Assembly (NCBI GenBank): GCA_902493615.1
Contig: CABUQK010000112.1
Location: forward strand, 1-5,673
Source of the DNA: an uncultured Collinsella sp.
GTDB taxonomy: Bacteria; Actinomycetota; Coriobacteriia; Coriobacteriales; Coriobacteriaceae
Reading direction: 5' to 3'
Length of the DNA stretch: 5,673 nt
Below the pieces are notes generated by a model. The model did no database searches. It was not told the origin of the DNA and saw only the letters and a list, made by a program, of their open reading frames with translations. Below are positions 1 through 5,350 of this stretch, piece by piece. How positions within the stretch are numbered: the stretch's first letter is position 1; every line of letters begins with the position of its first letter. The position numbers and the translations under genes were made by a program.

Positions 1-390
1 AGTCCCTTGCGGCGTAGTTCTTATTTAAGCCGTCCAAGTTTTGGGGTGCAGTTCAGTCATTGGGGACGTTCTTTTTTGTCTAGTCGTTGGGGGACACTCT
101 TCACGGGGCGCCTGTTCGTTTGTCGACGTACAAGTGTTCATTCGTCGACGTTTGCGCCTGTGGTCACCTGTTGTTTCTGTGGTGGCTGCGGGCATCTGGC
201 TCAAAAGGGCGGGTTGGCTGTCTATGTCTACCTGCGGTTTCTTTGCGGTTCGCTCATTCGGTCAAGTGTCCCGTCAAGTGTTTGGTTAGCATCTGGTTTG
301 CAGTCGAAGGCCTATTTTGCCCGCGCTTGCCTCGGTTGCTCGCCCTCCTCGTAAGCTCAAATTGAGGTCCATCAGTTTGAGGAGGATGCC
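1..390. other. Non-coding leader region with short degenerate direct repeats
   Basis: I see no convincing gene here. The open frames are rich in Cys, Ser, Arg and Trp, lack a good ribosome binding site and overlap one another in different frames, as chance frames do. Visible structure is limited to short direct repeats: agtcattggggac (55-67) against agtcgttgggggac (82-95), 27 bp apart; gtcgacgt at 122-129 and again at 144-151; and gtcaagtgt at 261-269 and 273-281. The 3' end (380-390) holds the Shine-Dalgarno of the next gene. A promoter for that gene must lie here, but I cannot place one with confidence. Confidence 0.55.
55..99. repeat. Imperfect direct repeat with 'attggggac' core
   Basis: Two copies of a motif reading agtc(a/g)ttgggg(g)ac, starting at 55 and 82, are separated by a T-rich stretch. 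The core attggggac is the reverse complement of the gtccccaat found at 4927-4935 on the far side of the window. The two places may therefore hold remnants of the same dispersed intergenic repeat family. The relationship is short and could be partly chance. Confidence 0.4.
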
Positions 391-1098
391 ATGACTGACC
401 AAGTTTTTGACCGAGCGCAGCTGACCGAAGCCGTCGGCAACGATATTGCCGACATGGCTCACTTTTGGATGCTGCGGAAGTTTCAATTCCTGGAGCCGGC
501 GCGCGAGCAGTTCGAGATTATCGTCGATCCGTGGCTCAGCTATTGCGAGGAACCTTCTCAAAACGAAATCATGGCCTACAACATGGCGTTTACCGATTGG
601 CTGTTGTTTGAGCGCCCCTATTACCACGACAAGACGCTGTTGGAGCTGTTTGTGGACGAGCCGCCAGCGTCAATTTCTCCTGCTTCGCTCGGGCGACTTA
701 AGCAGGTGCGTGACACGCAGTATTTCTCGCGCTTTGGCATTTTGGACAAGGATCCCGCGACTGGCATGGTCGTGTTGAAGGATACGCGCACCGACCGTCG
801 TTTTGACGTCTACGACCCACATATCGTGCAAAAGGAGCACTGGAACGATGGCGCGATTGCGGTGCGCATCGCGTGCGTCGACGACGTCTGGCTAACGGCG
901 GGGCAGCTCTACCTGTATGACATCGCGCGCCTGAGCGACACGGCGGTCGACGGGCCGGGCGCGGTGCATCCCGAGGACCTGGAAGATGGTTTCGACACCT
1001 CGTGCATCAGTTTCTTTTTGCGCCTGGTCCGCGACATCATGGGCGCCCAGGGGCGCTACGTAAAGTCGCTCAATATTTACGAGCAGGAATGGGAGTAG
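391..1098 (+). CDS. Conserved-looking hypothetical protein, 235 aa
   Basis: The gene starts at an ATG preceded by a strong Shine-Dalgarno (aggagg, 380-385, 5 nt before the start). It encodes a soluble, acidic 235-residue protein with no signal peptide or membrane segment. I do not recognise a named family with certainty. The central part (residues about 65-175) has a 'FTDWLLFERPYYHDKTLLELF' region followed by a strand-rich stretch with 'GMVVLKDTRTDRRFDVYDP', then 'AIAVRIACVDDVWLTAGQLYLYD'. This layout is loosely reminiscent of the non-zinc part of some SEC-C-associated or plasmid-borne hypothetical proteins. That is a weak impression of pattern, not an identification, and no SEC-C cysteine cluster is present. 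The gene stands alone: non-coding DNA lies upstream and palindromic repeats begin 41 bp after its stop. The first repeat may act as its transcription end, since no U-tract terminator is visible. Confidence 0.8.
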   Translation: MTDQVFDRAQLTEAVGNDIADMAHFWMLRKFQFLEPAREQFEIIVDPWLSYCEEPSQNEIMAYNMAFTDWLLFERPYYHDKTLLELFVDEPPASISPASLGRLKQVRDTQYFSRFGILDKDPATGMVVLKDTRTDRRFDVYDPHIVQKEHWNDGAIAVRIACVDDVWLTAGQLYLYDIARLSDTAVDGPGAVHPEDLEDGFDTSCISFFLRLVRDIMGAQGRYVKSLNIYEQEWE

Positions 1099-1138
1099 GG
1101 GATGGGCGGTTGTCACCTGCCTTGCCTTCTGCCTTTAT

Positions 1139-1195
1139 GTCTCGATCTGTAACGTTTAGGGACAAAAAACCGGTCTACCTGTTACAGATCGAGAC
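1139..1195. repeat. 57-bp palindromic element, copy A
   Basis: Inverted arms gtctcgatctgtaac (1139-1153) and gttacagatcgagac (1181-1195) are perfectly complementary over 15 bp. They flank a 27-nt centre that contains a shorter inner complement (gac 1161-1163 with gtc 1173-1175). This is the first of six copies in the window. It pairs with copy B, which begins 80 bp later, across a 23-nt linker (1196-1218). Confidence 0.95.
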
Positions 1196-1218
1196 GAATG
1201 CTTGGGTGCCGCTGGTTT

Positions 1219-1275
1219 GTCTAAATCTGTAACGTTTGGGGGCCTGGAGAACGTCTTACTGTTACAGATCGAGAC
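1219..1275. repeat. 57-bp palindromic element, copy B
   Basis: The left arm gtctaaatctgtaac (1219-1233) and right arm gttacagatcgagac (1261-1275) match at 13 of 15 positions around a 27-nt centre. Copy B is the second member of the upstream dimer. The right arm is followed by gtttg, as it is in copy D. The nuclease-like gene begins about 53 bp downstream, so any promoter for that gene would overlap or abut this element. Confidence 0.93.
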
Positions 1276-1328
1276 GTTTGTCGGCGGCGGCAACAGCGGC
1301 GACGGCCCATTTCTCCGATGTGGTGGTG

Positions 1329-2372
1329 ATGGAAGTGTCTAATACCGTTTTCAAACAGAAGCATGCAACGCGTAACACCTTGGCGCGGAATAGGATGCTT
1401 GCCAGGCTCGCGAAGGCGGCTGAACAAGGCGTGCTGCTTGTGACGCACGACAATGCCGAGCTCATGTGGCTGCGGCGTCATGTGGGAACCGATGATATTA
1501 CGGAGCCCGAGCCGTATTTGTTCTGCTTTCAACATGATTGGGTTGTACTGACGCCGGCGGAGCGAGCGTTGCGTACCATCAAAGGGCTTGCAGAGTTTCA
1601 TCCCGATTGGGCGTTTTGGGGTTATGACGCGGCACTTTTGTGGGGTCTGGAGGTGCCGAATGATCTGCTCGGGCCACGATATCTTGTTAAGACAGGTTGC
1701 TCGGTGCCGCTGAGTGCAGGATGCCGGCTGTTACGTCCGCGGGTGGCGTGTGCGCTTGAACAAGTCGACGGCGTGCGGGTGACGCCGTTTTGGCGCACGG
1801 TAGAGGATTGCCTGCTGCGCGCGCCGTTTTCGTATGGCTTGGCGATTGCCGATTCTGCGTTGCGAGCAAAGGGCGTATCGCGCGATGACTTTTGTGAGCG
1901 GCTTCGTATGGATTGTGAAGGCAAGCGTGGGTATCGCAGAGCGCAGGTGATTGCGTCGTATGCGGACGGGCTGTCCGAAAACGGCGGCGAGTCTCGGTTC
2001 CGAGCGTTCTTTATTGCATACGGGTTTCTGGTGCCAGAGTTGCAGGTGGAGTTTCGTGATCCGCTCAATCCGAATCAGGTATTTCGAGTCGACTATTTCT
2101 GGAGACTCGAGGACGGGGCGTGCGTGATTGGCGAGCTCGATGGAAAGGGAAAGTATACCCTGCAGGATGGTGGGGATCGGGAGTCGGTCGACCCATTCGT
2201 GGCGGAACGTCAACGGGAGTCCCATCTGACGATGCTCGGACATAAGGTGCTGAGGTTTACGTTTGATGAGCTCAAGAACCCGGGGAAGCTGGCTGAAAAG
2301 CTGAGACTGGCGGGCATTGCGCAGCGGGCCGATTTGGCTGAGGAATGGAGACGGCAGTGGTATGGGTGCTGA
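1329..2372 (+). CDS. AbiEi-like / DUF559 (Vsr-like) PD-(D/E)xK nuclease-domain protein
   Basis: The protein is 347 residues from the ATG at 1329. The frame stays open upstream to a TTG at 1236, but that start lies inside a palindromic repeat and is unlikely. No strong Shine-Dalgarno is visible, so the start is uncertain; ATG 1395 is an alternative. The C-terminal part (about 220-330) reads like the DUF559/Vsr-like endonuclease fold: Glu221, 'FRVDYFW' with Asp255, 'IGELDGKGKY' with Glu269, Asp271 and Lys273, then 'ERQRESHLTMLGHKVLRFTFDEL'. This D...ExDGK pattern would supply the metal-binding and catalytic residues. The N-terminal two thirds carry 'WGYDAALLWGLEVP' (97-110), 'TPFWRTVEDCLL' (152-163) and 'IADSALRAKGV' (173-183). 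These resemble actinobacterial proteins annotated as AbiEi-family antitoxin-domain proteins. No AbiEii toxin partner is adjacent. The gene sits between two and four copies of a 57-bp palindrome. Family resemblance is from memory; any nuclease or defence role is inferred. Confidence 0.8.
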   Translation: MEVSNTVFKQKHATRNTLARNRMLARLAKAAEQGVLLVTHDNAELMWLRRHVGTDDITEPEPYLFCFQHDWVVLTPAERALRTIKGLAEFHPDWAFWGYDAALLWGLEVPNDLLGPRYLVKTGCSVPLSAGCRLLRPRVACALEQVDGVRVTPFWRTVEDCLLRAPFSYGLAIADSALRAKGVSRDDFCERLRMDCEGKRGYRRAQVIASYADGLSENGGESRFRAFFIAYGFLVPELQVEFRDPLNPNQVFRVDYFWRLEDGACVIGELDGKGKYTLQDGGDRESVDPFVAERQRESHLTMLGHKVLRFTFDELKNPGKLAEKLRLAGIAQRADLAEEWRRQWYGC

Positions 2373-2413
2373 GGGGTGCGGCTGACGCGGGTGTGGTTGT
2401 TCCTGCCGAGTTT

Positions 2414-2470
2414 GTCTCGATCTGTAACAACAAGGGGCCGTTTGGCCTCGTAACTGTTACAGATCGAGAC
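2414..2470. repeat. 57-bp palindromic element, copy C
   Basis: Arms gtctcgatctgtaac (2414-2428) and gttacagatcgagac (2456-2470) are perfectly complementary over 15 bp around a 27-nt centre. The centre holds a clear inner hairpin: GGGGCC (2434-2439), loop GTTT, GGCCTC (2444-2449). Copy C begins 42 bp after the stop of the nuclease-like gene and could form a terminator-like stem, although no U-tract follows. It is the first member of the C-D dimer. Confidence 0.95.
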
Positions 2471-2493
2471 AGAAGGTTGGCTGCCGCTAAAAG

Positions 2494-2550
2494 ATCTCAA
2501 TCTGTAACATCTAGAGGCCGAAAACCTGTCTATTTGTTACAGATTTAGAC
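2494..2550. repeat. 57-bp palindromic element, copy D
   Basis: The left arm atctcaatctgtaac (2494-2508) and right arm gttacagatttagac (2536-2550) match at 13 of 15 positions around a 27-nt centre with an inner tag...cta complement. The copy starts exactly 80 bp after copy C. It is followed by gtttgacg, like the flank of copy B. Confidence 0.93.
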
Positions 2551-2573
2551 GTTTGACGACGGGGCTGGAGAAT

Positions 2574-2630
2574 ATCTCGATCTGTAACATCTAACGGCCA
2601 AAAACCGGTCTAACTGTTACAGATCGAGAC
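2574..2630. repeat. 57-bp palindromic element, copy E
   Basis: The left arm atctcgatctgtaac (2574-2588) and right arm gttacagatcgagac (2616-2630) match at 14 of 15 positions around a 27-nt centre containing GGCC and GGTC as an inner pair. The copy starts 80 bp after D and 160 bp after C. Its downstream linker begins with aaaggttgg, closely similar to the linker after copy C. Confidence 0.95.
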
Positions 2631-2654
2631 AAAGGTTGGACGAGGTGCCGAAAG

Positions 2655-2711
2655 ATCTTGTTCTGTAACATTTGGCTGCTAAAACCCGGTCCACCTGTTA
2701 CAGATTGAGAC
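2655..2711. repeat. 57-bp palindromic element, copy F (most decayed)
   Basis: The left arm atcttgttctgtaac (2655-2669) and right arm gttacagattgagac (2697-2711) match at 11 of 15 positions. The inner 7 nt of each arm (ctgtaac/gttacag) are intact. The centre is again 27 nt. This is the last copy of the downstream array, starting 81 bp after copy E. The amidohydrolase gene starts about 150 bp further on. Confidence 0.9.
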
Positions 2712-2860
2712 GTTTCCCGGATGTCGCTGGGGTGGGACTGCAATGCATTCCGTTCTTCGCATCTCCTCCTTTCTCCGTTAACCGATATGTCCGCAGCAAT
2801 CCTGCCGCGCTGGGTAATAATGGACAAATGTTCAAGTTAATCGTGAGGGAGGGGTTCGAT
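2712..2860 (+). other. Leader between the palindrome array and the amidohydrolase gene
   Basis: This stretch separates copy F from the amidohydrolase start. It presumably holds that gene's promoter. A TAATAAT at 2815-2821 could serve as a -10 box, but I find no matching -35 hexamer at the right distance, so this is only a possibility. The frame of the amidohydrolase runs open through this DNA, but no good start signal lies in it. Confidence 0.4.
2847..2852 (+). promoter_or_regulatory. Ribosome binding site deciding the amidohydrolase start
   Basis: The purine run gggagg sits 8 nt before ATG 2861. The alternative ATG at 2828 has no comparable Shine-Dalgarno. This site therefore favours the 456-residue form over longer upstream readings of the same frame. 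Confidence 0.75.
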
Positions 2861-4231
2861 ATGGCGACTGCCGATCGTCCCACATTGTTTATCAATGCGA
2901 CCGTTCTGGATGGCTCGGAGCATATGGAGCCGCAGCCCGATATGGCCGTGGCCGTCGAGCGTGGCATCATCACCTGGATGGGACCGAGCGCCGTGGCGCA
3001 GGCGCCGGCGGGGGCCGAGGCCATCGACCTGGGCGGTGCGTATCTCATGCCGGGTCTCATCAATATGCACGTGCATCTGTGCGGTTCGGGCAAACCGGTC
3101 TCGGCGGGCGACGCGGGCGCACTCATGAAGAAGCTCGACAATCCCGTGGGCCGCGCCATCGTTCGCCACATCCTCAAGGGCAGCGCCCAACAGCAGCTGG
3201 CAAGCGGCGTGACCACGGTGCGCGGTGCGGGCGATCCGCTGTTTGCCGATATCGCCGTGCGCAACGCCATCGACGCCGGCAAGTATCAGGGTCCGCGCCT
3301 GGTAGCGCCGGGAACGGGCGTTACGGTGCCGGGTGGTCACGGTGCTGGGTTGTTCGCCCAGGTGGCTAACAGCCCCGCCGAGGCGGCCGAACAGGTGCGC
3401 GACTTGTACGCGCGTGGCGCCGACGTCATCAAGCTGTTCGTGACGGGCGGCGTGTTCGACGCGACCGAAGTAGGCGAGCCGGGCGTGCTGCGTATGCCGG
3501 TCGATGTCGCCGCGGCGGCGTGCAAGGCGGCGCACGAGGTTGGCCTTCCGGTCATGGCCCATGTAGAGAGCACCGAAGGTGTGAAGGCCGCGCTTCAGGC
3601 CGGCGTCGACACAATCGAGCACGGCGCTCCGATGACCCCCGAGGTCCTGGAGCTGTATCGCGGTGCCGCGGGTACGCAGCTCGAGGGACGCGCGCCGAGC
3701 GTGACCTGCACGATCAGCCCGGCGCTGCCGTTTGTACTGCTCGATCCGGAAAAGACTCATTCGACTGACATGCAAAAGAAGAACGGCGACATCGTGTGCT
3801 CGGGCATTATCGAGAGTGCTCGTGCGGCGCTAGAAGCCGGTATCAAGGTAGGCCTGGGCACGGACTCGAGCTGCCCGTTCGTGACGCAGTACGACATGTG
3901 GCGCGAGGTGGCCTATTTTGCCAAGTACGTGGGCGTGAGCAATGCCTTCGCACTGCATACAGCCACGCAGGTCAATGCCGAGCTACTGGGCCTGGGCGGC
4001 GAGACCGGTGCGATCGAGTGCGGCAAGGCTGCCGATATTCTGGTGACGCGCGAGAACCCGCTCGATGACCTGTGCGCTCTGCGTGAGCCGATGCATGTGA
4101 TGTGCCGCGGTGATTTGGTGCGCAAGCTCAAGGTCAAGCGCATCCCCGAGGTTGACGCCGAGCTCGACGCGATTATGGCCATGCCGGCAGAAGCCCTGGT
4201 AGAGGAGCTCGCTCGCGACGGCGTGGCATAG
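2861..4231 (+). CDS. Metal-dependent amidohydrolase (imidazolonepropionase/prolidase-like)
   Basis: This 456-residue cytoplasmic protein belongs to the amidohydrolase superfamily, in the group with imidazolonepropionase-like and Xaa-Pro dipeptidase-like enzymes. A small N-terminal beta domain ('LFINATVLDGSE') leads to the metal-binding strand 'MPGLINMHVHL', with His70 and His72 as the HxH pair. 'GADVIKLFVTGGV' places Lys191 where these enzymes often carry a bridging carbamylated lysine. 'PVMAHVEST' (His234), 'DTIEHGAP' (His254) and 'VGLGTDSSCPF' (Asp335) complete the expected metal and catalytic set. A C-terminal return to the beta domain follows ('GKAADILVTRENPLDDL'). All key residues are present and the length is normal, so the enzyme should be active in hydrolysing an amide or cyclic amide bond. 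The substrate cannot be read from the sequence. No histidine-degradation or peptide-uptake genes are alongside. The gene appears monocistronic and ends at a strong terminator. Confidence 0.92.
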   Translation: MATADRPTLFINATVLDGSEHMEPQPDMAVAVERGIITWMGPSAVAQAPAGAEAIDLGGAYLMPGLINMHVHLCGSGKPVSAGDAGALMKKLDNPVGRAIVRHILKGSAQQQLASGVTTVRGAGDPLFADIAVRNAIDAGKYQGPRLVAPGTGVTVPGGHGAGLFAQVANSPAEAAEQVRDLYARGADVIKLFVTGGVFDATEVGEPGVLRMPVDVAAAACKAAHEVGLPVMAHVESTEGVKAALQAGVDTIEHGAPMTPEVLELYRGAAGTQLEGRAPSVTCTISPALPFVLLDPEKTHSTDMQKKNGDIVCSGIIESARAALEAGIKVGLGTDSSCPFVTQYDMWREVAYFAKYVGVSNAFALHTATQVNAELLGLGGETGAIECGKAADILVTRENPLDDLCALREPMHVMCRGDLVRKLKVKRIPEVDAELDAIMAMPAEALVEELARDGVA

Positions 4232-4269
4232 ACGGGACAAGGGGATAGCTCCGTTGCCGCATACAAAAG

Positions 4270-4306
4270 GCCGAGGTCTCAACACGAGGCCTCGGCTTTT
4301 ATTTTG
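4270..4306 (+). terminator. Strong intrinsic terminator, probably bidirectional
   Basis: An 11-bp GC-rich stem (4270-4280 with 4286-4296, one G-T wobble) closes a 5-nt loop and is followed by TTTTATTTTGT on the plus strand. It lies 38 bp after the amidohydrolase stop. On the other strand the stem is followed by a four-T run after one unpaired base, and the convergent zinc-ribbon gene ends 16 bp away. The same hairpin probably terminates both genes. Confidence 0.93.
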
Positions 4307-4322
4307 TCCTATGGTGTAGCGG

Positions 4323-4796
4323 CTAGGAGCGGGTTTCCATCTTGGCGTGGCACTTGGGGCAGGTGACGCGGATCTTGCCCTTGCCCTTGGGGACGGACAG
4401 CATCTGGCCGCAGTTGGGGCACTTGAGGTACGCCGTGGTCTTGCGACCCTTCCACATCTTCTTGGCCGTGCGCTTGGCACGCTCAAAGTCTTCCTTGCTC
4501 GTTCCGGCCGCGCGTGAGGTGCTGGCCGCTGCGGCCCCGCCGCCCAAGCTGGCGACGAACTTGCCCAAGCCGGGAACATTGGCAGTTGCGGCGACAAAGG
4601 TCTCGTTCTCCTTGCGACGTGCATCGATGTTTTTGGACAGGCCGCGCAGCACGCCAATTACGATGACGGCGATGGCGATCCAGCTGAGCCACTGGATGCG
4701 GGCTATCGATCCGATCATCGCGATGATGATGCCGGCAAAACCCATTACGATGGTGAGTTCATCGGCGCCATTGCGACCCTTCATAAAGTCATTCAT
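4323..4796 (-). CDS. Small membrane protein with C-terminal zinc ribbon
   Basis: The 157-residue protein starts at the ATG complementary to 4794-4796, with an AAAGG Shine-Dalgarno about 8 nt upstream. Two hydrophobic segments lie near the N terminus (about 14-32 and 36-50), separated by a short 'ARIQ' turn, so both termini probably face the cytoplasm. A charged and then Ala/Gly/Ser-rich linker (about 55-100) leads to a basic stretch ('FERAKRTAKKMWKGRK'). A four-cysteine zinc ribbon follows: Cys126-Pro-Asn-Cys129 and Cys146-Pro-Lys-Cys149. The function is unknown. Zinc ribbons of this type bind nucleic acid or protein, or simply stabilise a fold. The gene is monocistronic, convergent with the amidohydrolase, and preceded by a repeat-rich intergenic region. 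The reading frame and architecture are clear; the biological role is not. Confidence 0.88.
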   Translation of the reverse strand: MNDFMKGRNGADELTIVMGFAGIIIAMIGSIARIQWLSWIAIAVIVIGVLRGLSKNIDARRKENETFVAATANVPGLGKFVASLGGGAAAASTSRAAGTSKEDFERAKRTAKKMWKGRKTTAYLKCPNCGQMLSVPKGKGKIRVTCPKCHAKMETRS

Positions 4797-4841
4797 GCAA
4801 ATTGCCTTTCGTTCGATATGCTGCACGCCTTTATACCCCTT

Positions 4842-4932
4842 TTGGTGCAAGGGGGACAGGTTAATCTACACCAATGCGGTGCAAACATACCTGTCCCCGG
4901 AACACCAAGACGGTGTAAAGAAGTCTGTCCCC
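4842..4932. repeat. Repeat cluster with 34-bp tandem copies and inverted 'ctgtcccc' arms
   Basis: Two direct copies of a 31-nt motif begin at 4868 and 4902 (period 34 bp, 24 of 31 positions identical). Both start acaccaa, contain cggtg and end ctgtcccc. Each has a small internal hairpin (cacc...ggtg). Upstream, ttggtgcaagggggacagg (4842-4860) is an imperfect inverted match (15 of 19) to 4890-4908, so the first copy can fold into a larger hairpin. The cluster fills the gap between csoR and the zinc-ribbon gene and has no coding capacity on either strand. It resembles REP-like intergenic repeats. Confidence 0.8.
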
Positions 4933-4942
4933 AATGCCCCAA

Positions 4943-5215
4943 TTACTTGGAGAGCTTGTCGACAACGCGTTCGATCTCGGCGAGCTTGGCGGCCTTTAGG
5001 TCTTCGTCGCCCGATTCGATTGCCGAAGTCACGCAGCCCTCGATATGCGCCTTGAGCACGTCGGCGTTAATGCGCGCGAGGAGTGCCTGCGTGGCCATGA
5101 GCTGCGTGGAAATATCGACGCAATAACGGTCCTCATCGACCATCCGCAAGATGCCGTCGATCTGGCCGCGCGCCGTCTTGAGCATGCGGGTCACCGATTT
5201 GTGGTCTGCCATCAT
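4943..5215 (-). CDS. csoR: CsoR-type Cu(I)-sensing transcriptional repressor
   Basis: The 90-residue protein belongs to the CsoR/RcnR/FrmR family of all-helical, tetrameric metal- or thiol-sensing repressors. It carries the family N-terminal signature 'VTRMLKTARGQIDGILRMVDEDRYCVDI'. The ligand set is Cys32, His57 and Cys61, with spacing C-x24-H-x3-C identical to that of Mycobacterium tuberculosis CsoR (C36, H61, C65), including a Tyr just before the first Cys. That pattern indicates Cu(I) rather than nickel/cobalt (RcnR), formaldehyde (FrmR) or persulfide (CstR, which lacks the His). By family knowledge it represses copper export and chaperone genes until Cu(I) binds. The start is ATG 5215, with GAGGA 6 nt upstream; a second ATG follows immediately. 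The frame extends further upstream, but that part is translated palindrome. It lies 135 bp downstream of copZ on the same strand. Confidence 0.9.
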   Translation of the reverse strand: MMADHKSVTRMLKTARGQIDGILRMVDEDRYCVDISTQLMATQALLARINADVLKAHIEGCVTSAIESGDEDLKAAKLAEIERVVDKLSK

Positions 5216-5221
5216 GGCGGG

Positions 5222-5226
5222 TCCTC
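5222..5226 (-). promoter_or_regulatory. Ribosome binding site of csoR
   Basis: GAGGA on the minus strand lies 6 nt before ATG 5215-5213. It fixes the start of csoR and excludes the longer frame that begins at 5317 inside the palindrome. Confidence 0.8.
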
Positions 5227-5248
5227 GTTTCTGGTCGATCTTTCGGAT

Positions 5249-5333
5249 ATCCCCGTCAGTTGCGGTGAAATACGGACTGCTTAAAGGCCTAGGGCGGCAC
5301 AACAGTCCGTATTTCACCGCAACTTCTGGGGAT
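5249..5333. repeat. Long near-perfect palindrome between copZ and csoR
   Basis: Arms 5249-5279 and 5303-5333 (31 nt each) are complementary at 28 positions, including an uninterrupted 22-bp block (5258-5279 with 5303-5324). The arms contain gcggtgaaatacggactg and its complement. The 23-nt centre includes ggcctagg. No T-run follows on either strand, so it is not a standard intrinsic terminator. It resembles a dispersed palindromic intergenic element (REP or MITE-like). Transcribed, it would form a very stable hairpin inside the copZ-csoR mRNA and could uncouple expression of the two genes or stabilise the upstream part. Confidence 0.93.
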
Positions 5334-5350
5334 TGAGTAGACAGCGTCTG

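Noticed and set aside
7..365. Overlapping plus-strand open frames at the left end
   Set aside because: They overlap in three frames, have unusual Cys/Ser/Trp-rich composition, lack ribosome binding sites and show no recognisable motif.
1236..1328. Upstream extension of the nuclease-like protein from TTG 1236
   Set aside because: The extra residues are translated repeat B and its flank, with low-complexity Ala/Thr/Arg. No ribosome binding site supports that start.
1139..2711. CRISPR array formed by the evenly spaced repeats
   Set aside because: The repeated unit is a 15-nt sequence in alternating orientation, the intervals alternate between 27 and 23-24 nt, and the interval sequences resemble each other instead of being unrelated spacers. 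A gene lies inside the set and no cas gene is visible.
2672..2860. N-terminal extension of the amidohydrolase
   Set aside because: The extension begins inside repeat F and has no start signal. The family N-terminal beta strand begins just after ATG 2861, which has a good Shine-Dalgarno.
2698..3775. Minus-strand open frames of 194 and 312 residues
   Set aside because: Both are antisense to the amidohydrolase, whose catalytic motifs are intact. They have the Arg/His/Ala-rich look of shadow frames in high-GC DNA.
4833..4856. CsoR operator-like ataccccttttggtgcaagg with a following G-run
   Set aside because: The C-run and G-run resemble a CsoR pseudo-palindrome, but the right half lacks the expected ggggtat. 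It lies downstream of csoR, not near the copZ start, and is part of the local repeat cluster.
4342..5055. Plus-strand 237-residue open frame
   Set aside because: It runs antisense through the zinc-ribbon gene, the repeat cluster and part of csoR. The minus-strand genes have clear motifs and start signals, so this is a shadow frame.
5249..5333. Intrinsic terminator between copZ and csoR
   Set aside because: The stem is long, but no T-run follows it on the minus strand and the loop is 23 nt. It fits a dispersed palindromic repeat better.
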